Positions 46,867 through 55,005 of a DNA stretch of 64,000 bases are shown piece by piece. How positions within the stretch are numbered: the first letter of the stretch is position 1; each line of letters begins with the position of its first letter. The notes below the pieces were generated by a model. That model ran no database searches, was not told where the DNA came from, and saw only the letters and a list, made by a program, of their open reading frames with translations. The position numbers and the translations under genes were made by a program. The DNA comes from a virus, in the IMG/VR virus record IMGVR_UViG_3300032241_000649, positions 1 through 64,000 of that record; one strand, 5' to 3'.

Positions 46867-47092
46867 TCTTGGTCTCCTCTAAGTAATCATCTAGGATCTT
46901 TTGGTTCTCGTGCAGTTCTTTCTTTAGTACCTCTACATCTTCTGGACTCATCTGATCCATATTCTCTAAGAGAATAGTCTTTCCCATTTCTAATCCGGCA
47001 GCAAATCTAGCCATGTTCTGCTTTTTGCGCTCCGCAAGAAAGGAAGTCTGCTCGGCCTTGCGTTCCGCAATCTTATCTTGTCTCTTACTCAT
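46841..47092 (-). CDS. Small coiled-coil protein
   Basis: An 83-residue, highly charged helical protein (DKIAERKAEQTSFLAERKKQ...). It sits between two recombination genes and is coupled to its upstream neighbour by TAATG. Unknown function. Confidence 0.55.
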   Translation of the reverse strand: MSKRQDKIAERKAEQTSFLAERKKQNMARFAAGLEMGKTILLENMDQMSPEDVEVLKKELHENQKILDDYLEETKSAQSITKA

Positions 47093-47205
47093 TATAGTTC
47101 CTTCTCATACCCACATTTTGTGCATCTAACCTGCCACATAGACCATTTAGGATCAATGACTTCCCATAAGTAGTTAAAACAAAATAGATGTTTTAAACGT
47201 TTCAT
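47092..47205 (-). CDS. Small zinc-ribbon fragment-like protein
   Basis: A 37-residue ORF (MKRLKHLFCFNYLWEVIDPK...) ending VRCTKCGYEKEL. C9 and CxxC could coordinate metal. ATGA and TAATG overlaps tie it to both neighbours, the main evidence for it. Confidence 0.5.
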   Translation of the reverse strand: MKRLKHLFCFNYLWEVIDPKWSMWQVRCTKCGYEKEL

Positions 47206-47693
47206 GTTGTAAACCTTCGGGACCTTGAACGCATGCCGCCACCGTCTGATGTGCGGCGGGTAAGCTCACGAGATACAAGCTGTCCGTCTCTATCAATGTT
47301 CTCTGTACGAGTCTCTATGAGCTTACGGAATGCATACTTAACATCTAAGTCATGCTGTAGCGACTGAATGTTAGGGCTAGAACCAATGATAGCTTTTACA
47401 ACTGACACACGGTCTGCGCCCTTAGCACCAGTCCAGTTAGCCATCATAGCGGCATCGGTAGCCTGTTTAAGAGCAGTTTCAGCCTCCCGCTCGTTAATGT
47501 CAGCAATAGCTTTAGCACCAGCTAGATGGGCGCTCCACTGTGTGTATTGAACGAAAAGGTCCATAAGACCTTCATCATCTAGCTCTGTAATATCTCTAGG
47601 CAAGCTAGGGATATCAAACTTAGGTTTAGGTGTTAGTGGAAACCCTAATTTATTTAGAGTATCTACCGCCCTATCAGATATAGAAAGACTCAC
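47202..47693 (-). CDS. Conserved hypothetical protein in the recombination operon
   Basis: A 163-residue, mostly helical protein with DEGLMDLFVQYTQWSAHLAG and a basic C-terminus (RTSDGGGMRSRSRRFTT). It overlaps the Cas4-like nuclease gene by 20 nt. By context it may be a recombination accessory protein; no motif proves it. Confidence 0.6.
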   Translation of the reverse strand: MSLSISDRAVDTLNKLGFPLTPKPKFDIPSLPRDITELDDEGLMDLFVQYTQWSAHLAGAKAIADINEREAETALKQATDAAMMANWTGAKGADRVSVVKAIIGSSPNIQSLQHDLDVKYAFRKLIETRTENIDRDGQLVSRELTRRTSDGGGMRSRSRRFTT

Positions 47694-48534
47694 AGCGCTT
47701 ACATCCTTTCTCTGGATTATGACTGCATACAGGTGGTCGCTTGTTCTCTACAGCCCAAGCTACATCTCTGGCCTTTTCAAAGATTTCTGCAGTGTACTCA
47801 GGAGAGTACTGAATTACAAATTCTTTATAGTCTTGATTTGCTTTAAGTTCATAGATAAAGACAATCTCTTTGGGTGCTGATTCAAGCAAACCCTCTTCAA
47901 CCATCAAATGGCAAAGATGTAAGTAAACCTGTCCTTGAAGTTGGTGAGCACGAAACGGCATCTTGATGTTCTTCCAAGCCTTCTCAATATCACCTTCAGC
48001 TTGTGCGAGAATAGCTGGGGCCTCGTACCGAAGAGTTCCGGAACCAATAGACTTGATCTCAATTAGAAAGTCATCTCCAAGACCTTTAACCCAGCCATCT
48101 GTATGCCCAGCCATCATGTGCTTAGCACTTGTTAATGGGAACTCAGCATAGGCATGTGTTTTAGATACTTCAGAAGCTAGAAGTGGTCCTACCTTCTTGT
48201 TGCCCTTCTTCCAATAACCATAGAGCACACCCATTTCTTGCAACCAAGTCTGCCATTTAGCGTGGATGACATGACCCTCAGCAAAAATAGAAGACATGCG
48301 TAATGCCGGCTTATCTCTTACTTCTGCGTAGTCACCTAGTAGTGCGTGGTATTGTGCAAGTGCACACCACTCATCTTTAATAATATCTGAGGGGTGGATT
48401 ACTGCCATATTACGCTCATCAAACGGCTTAGATATAACATGGCGTTCAATAGCGCCCATTAATCTTGAAGGACGCTTGTTAGCCTCTAAGAATGCTTTTA
48501 AATCTTTACTGGCAATCGTCTTAGGTTTGCCCAT
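47674..48534 (-). CDS. Cas4/RecB-like PD-(D/E)XK exonuclease
   Basis: A 286-residue protein. Core residues are H91, D146 (GHTDGWV), E159-x-K161 (LIEIKS) and the QLQGQVYL helix. A single Cys57 (EWCAL) and three C-terminal Cys (CSHNPEKGCKRC) give the 1+3 arrangement of the Cas4/AddB-type 4Fe-4S cluster. A phage exonuclease that resects DNA ends for recombination with the nearby RecA is likely. No CRISPR array or other cas gene is present. Confidence 0.8.
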   Translation of the reverse strand: MGKPKTIASKDLKAFLEANKRPSRLMGAIERHVISKPFDERNMAVIHPSDIIKDEWCALAQYHALLGDYAEVRDKPALRMSSIFAEGHVIHAKWQTWLQEMGVLYGYWKKGNKKVGPLLASEVSKTHAYAEFPLTSAKHMMAGHTDGWVKGLGDDFLIEIKSIGSGTLRYEAPAILAQAEGDIEKAWKNIKMPFRAHQLQGQVYLHLCHLMVEEGLLESAPKEIVFIYELKANQDYKEFVIQYSPEYTAEIFEKARDVAWAVENKRPPVCSHNPEKGCKRCESFYI

Positions 48535-48859
48535 ACTTTCTGCCCTCTTTCTCTAACCACTGGTCTAAGGTAATACCTTGCTTAGTGATCTTACGTTGTA
48601 CAGCGTTACGTTCTCTGTGAGACATACCGCCAAATATTCCATGTTGCTCATCATTTATTATAGCTTCTTTAAGACACTCTTGTCTAACCGGGCAAGGAGA
48701 CTTGCCATCTTTACCCCAGCAAATTGCTTTAGCCCTATCAGCTATAGGTTTGTAAAGCGCTTTATCTCTTGGAGGAAAGAAAAGCTCTGTGTCTTCTCCT
48801 TGACACTTAGCCTCATATCGCCAAGTCCAGGAGGGATCGTCACTGTAACGGAGTACCAA
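48521..48859 (-). CDS. WhiB-family Fe-S protein, copy 2
   Basis: A 112-residue protein with C19, C47, C56 and C62 and the GGMSHRER turn (residues 77-84), the Wbl pattern. The second and third Cys are nine residues apart (CWGKDGKSPC) instead of CxxC, a real but unusual insertion. A basic C-terminus (RKITKQG...EKEGRKY) could touch DNA. It overlaps the Cas4-like gene by 14 nt, so a regulator sits inside the recombination operon. Confidence 0.85.
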   Translation of the reverse strand: MVLRYSDDPSWTWRYEAKCQGEDTELFFPPRDKALYKPIADRAKAICWGKDGKSPCPVRQECLKEAIINDEQHGIFGGMSHRERNAVQRKITKQGITLDQWLEKEGRKYGQT

Positions 48860-49207
48860 TTAATCACCTTGTTCATTGTGGCCCCCCACTCCCTTATTGT
48901 ACATCGCATCTGTTAATTCATGAAAATGGTGCTCCTGGATGATCACGTAGTCTTGCCCATCTAGGTGGAAAGCAAGCACTGGCTCACGACTATCTAGGAT
49001 GGCCTCGGTAGTGATCTTATCTAGGATAGTAGACTGGATACTGAAAGACTTCTTGCTAGTCCACTTATGCTCAAAGAGGTAGTGGTCATTTCTGACGTCA
49101 CCCTTGCGAGACCAAAACGCCCCAGAGCCAGCACTGCGTTGGCCACCCGTTAGGGCAGCCAATCGCTTTTCATGCTTTAGGGATTGTTTTTGTCCCTCAC
49201 TCTTCAC
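48860..49207 (-). CDS. PD-(D/E)XK nuclease, resolvase-like
   Basis: A 115-residue protein with E13, D37 (GDVRND), E46-x-K48 (FEHKW) and RSAGSGAFWSRKGD, the pattern of small phage Holliday-junction resolvase-like nucleases. It overlaps the 3' end of recA by 11 nt. Different in sequence from the one at 46519. Confidence 0.7.
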   Translation of the reverse strand: MKSEGQKQSLKHEKRLAALTGGQRSAGSGAFWSRKGDVRNDHYLFEHKWTSKKSFSIQSTILDKITTEAILDSREPVLAFHLDGQDYVIIQEHHFHELTDAMYNKGVGGHNEQGD

Positions 49208-50258
49208 TATCTGCCTCGTTTAACATCAGTATTGGATTAGCCCGTAAAGTATCCATAACTGCTTTACTAATCTCTGCAGCTAGATCAACCTCTTCACGAA
49301 GAGAGTCAATAAGAGCCTGAGCCCCTTGCCACTTGCGATCTTTATAGTACATCCAACCGCCACGGCGCTCCACAATATCATTGAGGATAGCCAAGGCTAC
49401 GATTTCTTTACCTGTGTCATAACTACCAGCATCAATGGGACCGCCATCGGCAAAGTAGAAATCCAAGTAAGCAGTTTGTTGTGGAGGGAAGGTCTTGTTC
49501 TTTATAGTACGGACACGGATCGTCTGCCCCACGCGACGCTTTTCCTGTCCGGTGCCTACCTCGAGCCAATCATCGCGCTTTACTTCGCAACGAATGCTGT
49601 AGGCATAGTCTTTGCCAAGACCTCCCGGGGTTGTACGAGGATCGCCGTGCATGACGCCAATCTTCATACGATACTGATTGATCATAATACCTAATACAGG
49701 ACGCTCTGCCTCTACTAGATCCCGCTTAGTAGCAGAAGCTACTTTACGGAAAAACTTATTTGTTATAAGGGCTCCTCGTCCCACTGTAAATTCTTCCATG
49801 TGCTTTTCGTCTTCCGCACTAGGTACAAGAGCGGGAAGAGAATCAACAACGACCATATCAACAGCTTTACTTTCCATGAACTGAATAACCGCATCGAATG
49901 CGTCCTCCATACTATTTGTTTCTACTAAGATAACGCGGTCTGTATCAACCCCGCATAGAGCTGCATACTGTGCGTCAAAAGCCTCTGCAGCGATCCAGAC
50001 AGCTGTGAAGTCTGGATTGATTTGTTGGTTTGCACCTATGGTGCGTAGAGCAATAGCAGTCTTACCGTGAGAAGCCTCACCAACTAACTCCACCCAATGA
50101 TTCATTGGCCATCCTCCACCAAGGACTACATCCATGGTTAGAGAGCCTGTTGTGATACGCTCTGGTAGACGGACTTGGCTAGCTAGTACCACAGTACCAG
50201 CTCCTACTTTTTTATTGATATTTGCTACAACTTTTAGAGCCTCTGCGTTAATAGCCAT
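49197..50258 (-). CDS. recA: RecA-like recombinase
   Basis: A 353-residue protein with Walker A GEASHGKT (60-67), Walker B AVDMVVVDSL (131-140), the FFRKVASATKRD segment and MINQYRMKIGVMHGDPRTTP containing loop-L1/L2-like positions. Shorter than bacterial RecA at the N-terminus and lacking the long acidic C-terminal tail except a short EADSEE. Drives strand exchange in phage recombination with the neighbouring nucleases. Confidence 0.9.
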   Translation of the reverse strand: MAINAEALKVVANINKKVGAGTVVLASQVRLPERITTGSLTMDVVLGGGWPMNHWVELVGEASHGKTAIALRTIGANQQINPDFTAVWIAAEAFDAQYAALCGVDTDRVILVETNSMEDAFDAVIQFMESKAVDMVVVDSLPALVPSAEDEKHMEEFTVGRGALITNKFFRKVASATKRDLVEAERPVLGIMINQYRMKIGVMHGDPRTTPGGLGKDYAYSIRCEVKRDDWLEVGTGQEKRRVGQTIRVRTIKNKTFPPQQTAYLDFYFADGGPIDAGSYDTGKEIVALAILNDIVERRGGWMYYKDRKWQGAQALIDSLREEVDLAAEISKAVMDTLRANPILMLNEADSEE

Positions 50259-50653
50259 TATCCGATCCTATCTACGATTGTTCCAGGGTTAAATCCTCCG
50301 CCTTGTCCTACTTGCTTTGCTGCTTGAGTAGGGCCGGAAGAACTTCCACCAGGCATACCAGCACCGGAACCTTGCTGGATTACTGGGTATCCGCAATCAT
50401 AACAACGCATGCGCTGTGTACCTTGCGGAGCAAAATAGTTACCACTATTACACTCAGGACAACGGTCGTTCATCCTGGCTGTTCTAGCTTTAGATACTAA
50501 TTGATCATTGTCAGGATCATAATTGACCTGAACGTTAGGTTGCTGTGCAGGAGGGGTATACGGCACACTTGGTGCAGGACCTACTGCAGGTGTAGGACTT
50601 GAAGAGCTAGGCTTTCCGCCTAACTTATTAGCCCACCAGTCATTACTTGCCAT
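50258..50653 (-). CDS. Zinc-ribbon protein with disordered flanks
   Basis: A 131-residue protein with a central four-Cys ribbon (RCPECNSGNYF...MRCYDCGYP, about residues 64-89), flanked by Pro/Gly/Gln-rich disordered segments. It is coupled by a TAATG-type overlap to recA and by 11 nt to the gene above. A replication or recombination accessory role is suggested by context. Confidence 0.65.
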   Translation of the reverse strand: MASNDWWANKLGGKPSSSSPTPAVGPAPSVPYTPPAQQPNVQVNYDPDNDQLVSKARTARMNDRCPECNSGNYFAPQGTQRMRCYDCGYPVIQQGSGAGMPGGSSSGPTQAAKQVGQGGGFNPGTIVDRIG

Positions 50654-51074
50654 GTTTTCCTCCAGTTACTTTTACTAACCCTAAGTTAGTTAGAGTTGAT
50701 ATACAAGATATTGTTGCTGATAAAGAGACTAATCTAAATAGCTTAGTCATCTCATCCATATCAATACCTTCTAACTTATCTAAATCTTCTTCATCTGTAA
50801 ACATATACGCGGCTGCAGCAATCTTAGAAGCGATGTCTGCATGAGAATCTATAAAGGGAAGTATATGAGAGAACACCTCAATACGATCTTGACTAGCACG
50901 CTCTTCCATCTCAGATACTTCTTCTGAAATGGGAGGGAGCCCTAGCGCCTCTGCAATAGACTCAGCGGGCTCTAATAGGGAGTCATAGATAACTTGCCTA
51001 ATTAGAACTGGCAAAGGTACCTGTACCATTTTCATGGCACGTTCCCTATCTCTACGCTTCTTCTTGTTAAACAT
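50643..51074 (-). CDS. Hypothetical protein between polA and recA
   Basis: A 143-residue protein starting MFNKKKRRDRERAMKMVQVP; ATG 51074 overlaps the polA stop (TAATG) with GGAG upstream, better than an earlier in-frame ATG at 51092. It is basic at the start and acidic and helical in the middle (DEEDLDKLEGIDMDEMTKLF). Unknown function. Confidence 0.6.
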   Translation of the reverse strand: MFNKKKRRDRERAMKMVQVPLPVLIRQVIYDSLLEPAESIAEALGLPPISEEVSEMEERASQDRIEVFSHILPFIDSHADIASKIAAAAYMFTDEEDLDKLEGIDMDEMTKLFRLVSLSATISCISTLTNLGLVKVTGGKHGK

Positions 51075-53062
51075 TACTTTGCATCTCCCCATCTATCTGC
51101 AACGCTTACTTCGGCTAGTAGTGGGATGCTTAGGGCGTTGATACCTTCCATCGCTTGACGAATTGCTGCCTCTGTTTCCTCAACTAAGTTTTCTGGAGTA
51201 ACAGTTACAAGCTCATCATGAATTGTAAGAATTAGGCTTGCCTTATCAGGAATCATCTTATGTGCCCGAATCATAGCAAGCTTAATAAGATCTGCTGAGG
51301 AGCCCTGAATTACCGTGTTAAACGCCTGACGTTCGGCTTGGGCGCGTTCCCACATAACACCTGACCTTAGGTTAGGTAAATAACGGCGACGTCCTAGATA
51401 GGTCTTAGCATAAGGAACAGGCCCTCTGCGACGAGCATCGGTAATGATCTGTTTCTTGTAGCGCATAACTGTAGGAAACTTAGCAGCAAATGCATCTAAC
51501 AAATCACGAGCTTCGGAGACACTACAGCCAATATCTGCAGCTACCTTGTCTGGACCAACACCATACATAACAGCAAGGAATAGTGTCTTACATTTAGGGC
51601 GGTCATCAATATTCATGAGCTTACCCATAGTTACGTAGACATCTTCCCCATTTAAATAACCCTCGCACATAAGGCGATCCCCGCTGAAGGAGGCGGTAAC
51701 ACGTGGCTCGATTTGCGAGTAGTCAGCCACGATCATCTTATAGCCCTCCGGAGCAACGAAGAGGTTACGGATCGCCTTACCGTTTTGAGTCTTTGAGTTA
51801 GGGATATTCTGAAGGTTAGGGTTGCGTGAAGCAAAACGACCCGTTTCAGCACCATACTGAATGAAGTCAGTATGGATCTTTCCCTTTACTAGCAGACTCT
51901 TCTTAGCAACAATCTTAGACTTGCCCGATGTTGTACGGGTAATATCCCCGCCAAGATATGGAATTACATACGTAGTAAGAAGCTTGTTTAAATCTGCATA
52001 ATTTAGTAGGGCGTCAACAAATACGTCTTTACCCTGAAATATTTTAAGAGCAGGCTCAGAAACAGAATAATCTGAGATGTCTAGCTCATCACCGCGCTCT
52101 TCTTTAGCCTTACCTTTAGGAGTAAGAGCATTGCGGCCTTTAGGTCGTAAGCCACGACCACCCTCTGCTTTTTTAAAAAACAGAAGTTTTTGCTTTTCTG
52201 GGATACTGTTAATATTAAATGCCTTACCAGCTAAACGGTAAATAGTAGCCTTAGTTGTCTCTAGCTGAACTTCAAGCTCTGCTTTTAACTTTGTTAGTTG
52301 GCTAACATCAATGTTTGCTCCATGAAGCTCCATATTACAGATAACCTCAAGTACGTCCATCTCAAGAAGAAACAAGCCCTCAAGATTATCACGATCAAGG
52401 TCCTTTTCATATTTCTGCCAAAGTTTCCAAGTCCACTCAGCATCTAAAGCAGCATAGGTAGCAACTTCGTCAAAGCTGTATACCTCAACCTCTTTACCAA
52501 CACCTTTGACCATCTTGTACCCAAATTCACGCTCTAGGCAGTCATCAAGACCAAGACCTAAACGGTTTTGGCTGTTAATAATAAACGCCGCATTTAAGGT
52601 ACAAGCGTACGGCTGCGCTGGCAGGCCACCAATATACTTGGCAACACTCTGCAAGTCGAACTTTAGATTATGTCCGATCTTTACCTTGTCACTAAAAAAT
52701 AAAGGCTTTAGAGCCTTGAACACTTCACCAGGTGTAAGTTGTTCAGGCCCAGGAGTAAAGATCTTTGTAGCTTTGCGCTCATCTTTACTGTAATCAGAAG
52801 GACGAATAGGAAGACCTTTAATAATGCGGTCTTGAGCAGATGGAAGCAATGGAAAATCAGTGCGGATGTACTCACCATTAGGGTGCCCCATAGGGATAAC
52901 ATCAACGCGGCCCTCAGTAGCAAAAGCAATCCACATAACAGAATTCTGTCGCGGATCTCCACGATGTGTACCAACTGTTTCTACATCGTAGACAAAAGCG
53001 CTTACCTTATTGTAGGCAGCGACAAACTCGTCTAGTTGCTCACTAGTTGTAATAATATTCAT
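51074..53062 (-). CDS. polA: DNA polymerase I family A with 3'-5' exonuclease
   Basis: A 662-residue replicative phage PolA. Exonuclease motifs: VYDVETVGT (I), GHNLKFDLQS (II) and YAALDAEW (III). Polymerase motifs: MIVADYSQIEPR (A), KTLFLAVMYGVGPDKVA (B) and LTIHDELV (C). No 5'-3' nuclease domain. Aligning motif B to the E. coli enzyme (K758, Y766) puts Leu at the Phe762 position, the variant often linked to slower, more accurate phage polymerases. It is coupled to the small gene downstream. Confidence 0.93.
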   Translation of the reverse strand: MNIITTSEQLDEFVAAYNKVSAFVYDVETVGTHRGDPRQNSVMWIAFATEGRVDVIPMGHPNGEYIRTDFPLLPSAQDRIIKGLPIRPSDYSKDERKATKIFTPGPEQLTPGEVFKALKPLFFSDKVKIGHNLKFDLQSVAKYIGGLPAQPYACTLNAAFIINSQNRLGLGLDDCLEREFGYKMVKGVGKEVEVYSFDEVATYAALDAEWTWKLWQKYEKDLDRDNLEGLFLLEMDVLEVICNMELHGANIDVSQLTKLKAELEVQLETTKATIYRLAGKAFNINSIPEKQKLLFFKKAEGGRGLRPKGRNALTPKGKAKEERGDELDISDYSVSEPALKIFQGKDVFVDALLNYADLNKLLTTYVIPYLGGDITRTTSGKSKIVAKKSLLVKGKIHTDFIQYGAETGRFASRNPNLQNIPNSKTQNGKAIRNLFVAPEGYKMIVADYSQIEPRVTASFSGDRLMCEGYLNGEDVYVTMGKLMNIDDRPKCKTLFLAVMYGVGPDKVAADIGCSVSEARDLLDAFAAKFPTVMRYKKQIITDARRRGPVPYAKTYLGRRRYLPNLRSGVMWERAQAERQAFNTVIQGSSADLIKLAMIRAHKMIPDKASLILTIHDELVTVTPENLVEETEAAIRQAMEGINALSIPLLAEVSVADRWGDAK

Positions 53063-53135
53063 TGCGCTCCTCAGGATTGATGCTGAGGGCCCGAAGAAAG
53101 GAGGTCAAAACCGGGCCCTCAACAACGATGGTTAC

Positions 53136-53831
53136 TTAGTTGCTAGCTGCAAACTCACGAGCAATCTCAGCCAACTCAGCTTGCGTGGAAGTCTGGAGAG
53201 CTTCAGTTCCAAGCGGCTTAGCGGACTTGACTAACTCAGCAACAGCAACGGGATCAAGTTCCCATTCCTCAGCGAGATCGCGTTCCTTTACAGGAACAAC
53301 GGAGTAAGAAGTCTTGGTGCCTTGACCAGACTTGCTTACTGCCCAATAAAGATCAGCACGATTAAGAGGACCTGTCTTCGGATTTGAAGCAAGCTTCTCA
53401 AGCTGACCGCATAGGCGTACCCCGACAGTCATTAGTTGTACCTCAGGATTTTCATCTGAGATGTTAAGTACGGTGAAAGCAAACTTAGGGGAAGGAACAC
53501 TTCCTGCCTTAATTAGTGGATCGTTCTCACCGGTGCTGATAAACGACTTTTTACCTGGACGGTTAACCCAGTGTTGCATAAAAGCAAGTGGTTCATCTGT
53601 AATAAACTTAATTAGTTGGACATCTTCATCAAACTTGAAGTCTGTTGCGAATGTCTTTGATTGAGAGCTTGCTACCTTCTTTGCTGCTGCCCAACCTTTT
53701 TGTACAGAGGACGAACGAACAGGTGTTTCATTCTCGTCTTCTGCTTCGAAGAGTTCTTCTTCTACTTCATCTGAGCCGTAAGAATCTACGTTAGGTACTT
53801 CTTTTTTGATCTTTAGTGATGAGGCGCTCAT
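53136..53831 (-). CDS. Putative single-stranded DNA-binding protein
   Basis: A 231-residue protein. A disordered, acidic N-terminus (to ~60) is followed by an OB-fold-like region: VQLIKFITDEPLAFMQHWVN, RPGKKSFISTG and SPKFAFTVLNI. An acidic-helical C-terminus follows. Position directly upstream of polA and length suggest the replication SSB. The assignment is from pattern and position, not a diagnostic motif. Confidence 0.6.
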   Translation of the reverse strand: MSASSLKIKKEVPNVDSYGSDEVEEELFEAEDENETPVRSSSVQKGWAAAKKVASSQSKTFATDFKFDEDVQLIKFITDEPLAFMQHWVNRPGKKSFISTGENDPLIKAGSVPSPKFAFTVLNISDENPEVQLMTVGVRLCGQLEKLASNPKTGPLNRADLYWAVSKSGQGTKTSYSVVPVKERDLAEEWELDPVAVAELVKSAKPLGTEALQTSTQAELAEIAREFAASN

Positions 53832-53891
53832 GGCGCTCCTTTCGGTTGTTAGTTGATAGCTAAGCTCGGGTGAGCTTTTACGCTAGGTTGA

Positions 53892-54365
53892 TTACGCAGT
53901 TTCCTGATCGTGAATTGTCTTCCAGTTCTCCATTAGTTCAAATGATAGTTCCGGATAACGATTCCAATCAATCCTGGGAGCATCTATGAGCTTCCTAGAC
54001 TCGAAACTTTTGATAGCTGACTCGATCATTGCTCTGGAGTACATACGCCAACCTGGCTTCTTTACTCCGTCTACAATCATTGACCTTAGGCGATAGGGTG
54101 CACGTGGTATATAACCTTTTCGTTCCCAAAGCCGTAGAGTTACTATCGGTCTGCCTAATGCTTGGCACAATGACCCTGCACTAAACAGTTCTACTGTCTT
54201 ACCATTAGGTAAGGCTTTTACCTGTGGATTTGCATCCCAGGAACCTTCTTCCGCCTTTTTCTTCTTCTTATCCGCAACTATAGGATCTATAGGACGGCGC
54301 TTCCTTTTAGACCCAGGATAATAATCATCTAAACTTCCAAAGAAGTCCTCGACCTTATCCTCCAT
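53892..54365 (-). CDS. MerR-type helix-turn-helix protein
   Basis: A 157-residue protein. Residues ~60-110 (LFSAGSLCQALGRPIVTLRL, WERKGYIP, RAPYRL) match the MerR-type winged HTH. The N-terminus is a Lys-rich stretch (SKRKRRPIDP...DKKKKKAEEG). It has no metal-binding tail. Located before the SSB/polA genes, it may regulate the replication operon or bind the origin. Confidence 0.75.
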   Translation of the reverse strand: MEDKVEDFFGSLDDYYPGSKRKRRPIDPIVADKKKKKAEEGSWDANPQVKALPNGKTVELFSAGSLCQALGRPIVTLRLWERKGYIPRAPYRLRSMIVDGVKKPGWRMYSRAMIESAIKSFESRKLIDAPRIDWNRYPELSFELMENWKTIHDQETA

Positions 54366-54366
54366 G

Positions 54367-54804
54367 TTACGCCTTTACAGGTATAAATGCAAAAGTAACC
54401 TTCTTAGGAAACATTATATCAATTTCCTCTTCGCTTAGCAACCCGTCGTAAAGACATGCCATAACTTCGTCTTCTTTAAGTACAGGCTCCATTACATAGC
54501 AACGGTCAAATAGACCTTTATCTTTAAGGAGTTTCTCAGCGGTTTCTGAATCAAGGTATTGTGAAACCTTGCGCTGGCGTTTTAGGGCTGTATACCCATC
54601 AATTTCTTCTGGGAGCTGAATGTACAAGCTTCCTTTTTCATCAGGCTCACCGTCTGTATCTACTATGTCTGATAGCTCTGCTTTAAGCAGATCACGTTGT
54701 GCAGTTAGATCGTCTACACGATTGCGTAGCCCAAGAAATTCCCGCACTTTGACAAGGAACGGATCTTCAGTCTTAGGTGCTTCTCTTGTAATTACTTTTG
54801 GCAT
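54367..54804 (-). CDS. Hypothetical protein
   Basis: A 145-residue protein with a coiled-coil start (LRNRVDDLTAQRDLLKAELS) and an acidic alpha/beta C-terminal half ending VTFAFIPVKA. Lies behind a TTGCAT-N17-TATAAT promoter. Unknown function. Confidence 0.6.
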   Translation of the reverse strand: MPKVITREAPKTEDPFLVKVREFLGLRNRVDDLTAQRDLLKAELSDIVDTDGEPDEKGSLYIQLPEEIDGYTALKRQRKVSQYLDSETAEKLLKDKGLFDRCYVMEPVLKEDEVMACLYDGLLSEEEIDIMFPKKVTFAFIPVKA

Positions 54805-54823
54805 CTCTTACCCCCTATAACCT

Positions 54824-54852
54824 ATTATAGACTATAACTCAGGAGAATGCAA
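54824..54852 (-). promoter_or_regulatory. Minus-strand promoter
   Basis: TTGCAT, 17-bp spacer, TATAAT; the same hexamers and spacing as the promoter at 41887-41915. The -35 lies inside the end of the upstream RHH gene. Confidence 0.75.
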
Positions 54853-54993
54853 ATCCTTAATATAGGCTTTTAAAGCCTCGATGATAACGTCAGTTACTGT
54901 ACGTTCTTCGATAGCTGCTTTGTCCTTAACGGCTGCCCATAGCTCATTAGACACACGGATAGTACGTGTTGGGGTTTTAGGTGCGTTTGGCAT
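54832..54993 (-). CDS. Ribbon-helix-helix DNA-binding protein
   Basis: A 53-residue protein: a basic TRTIRV strand then helices ELWAAVKDKAAIEERTVTDV and EALKAYIKD, the Arc/CopG ribbon-helix-helix pattern. Such proteins bind short operators as dimers. It is placed between the SNF2 helicase gene and a promoter that overlaps its own 3' end, so it could be a local autoregulator. Confidence 0.75.
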   Translation of the reverse strand: MPNAPKTPTRTIRVSNELWAAVKDKAAIEERTVTDVIIEALKAYIKDLHSPEL

Positions 54994-55005
54994 AGTGACA
55001 TAAGT

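Noticed and set aside
47674-48534. Cas4 as part of a CRISPR system
   Set aside because: No repeat array or other cas gene is present in the window; it fits a phage recombination exonuclease better.
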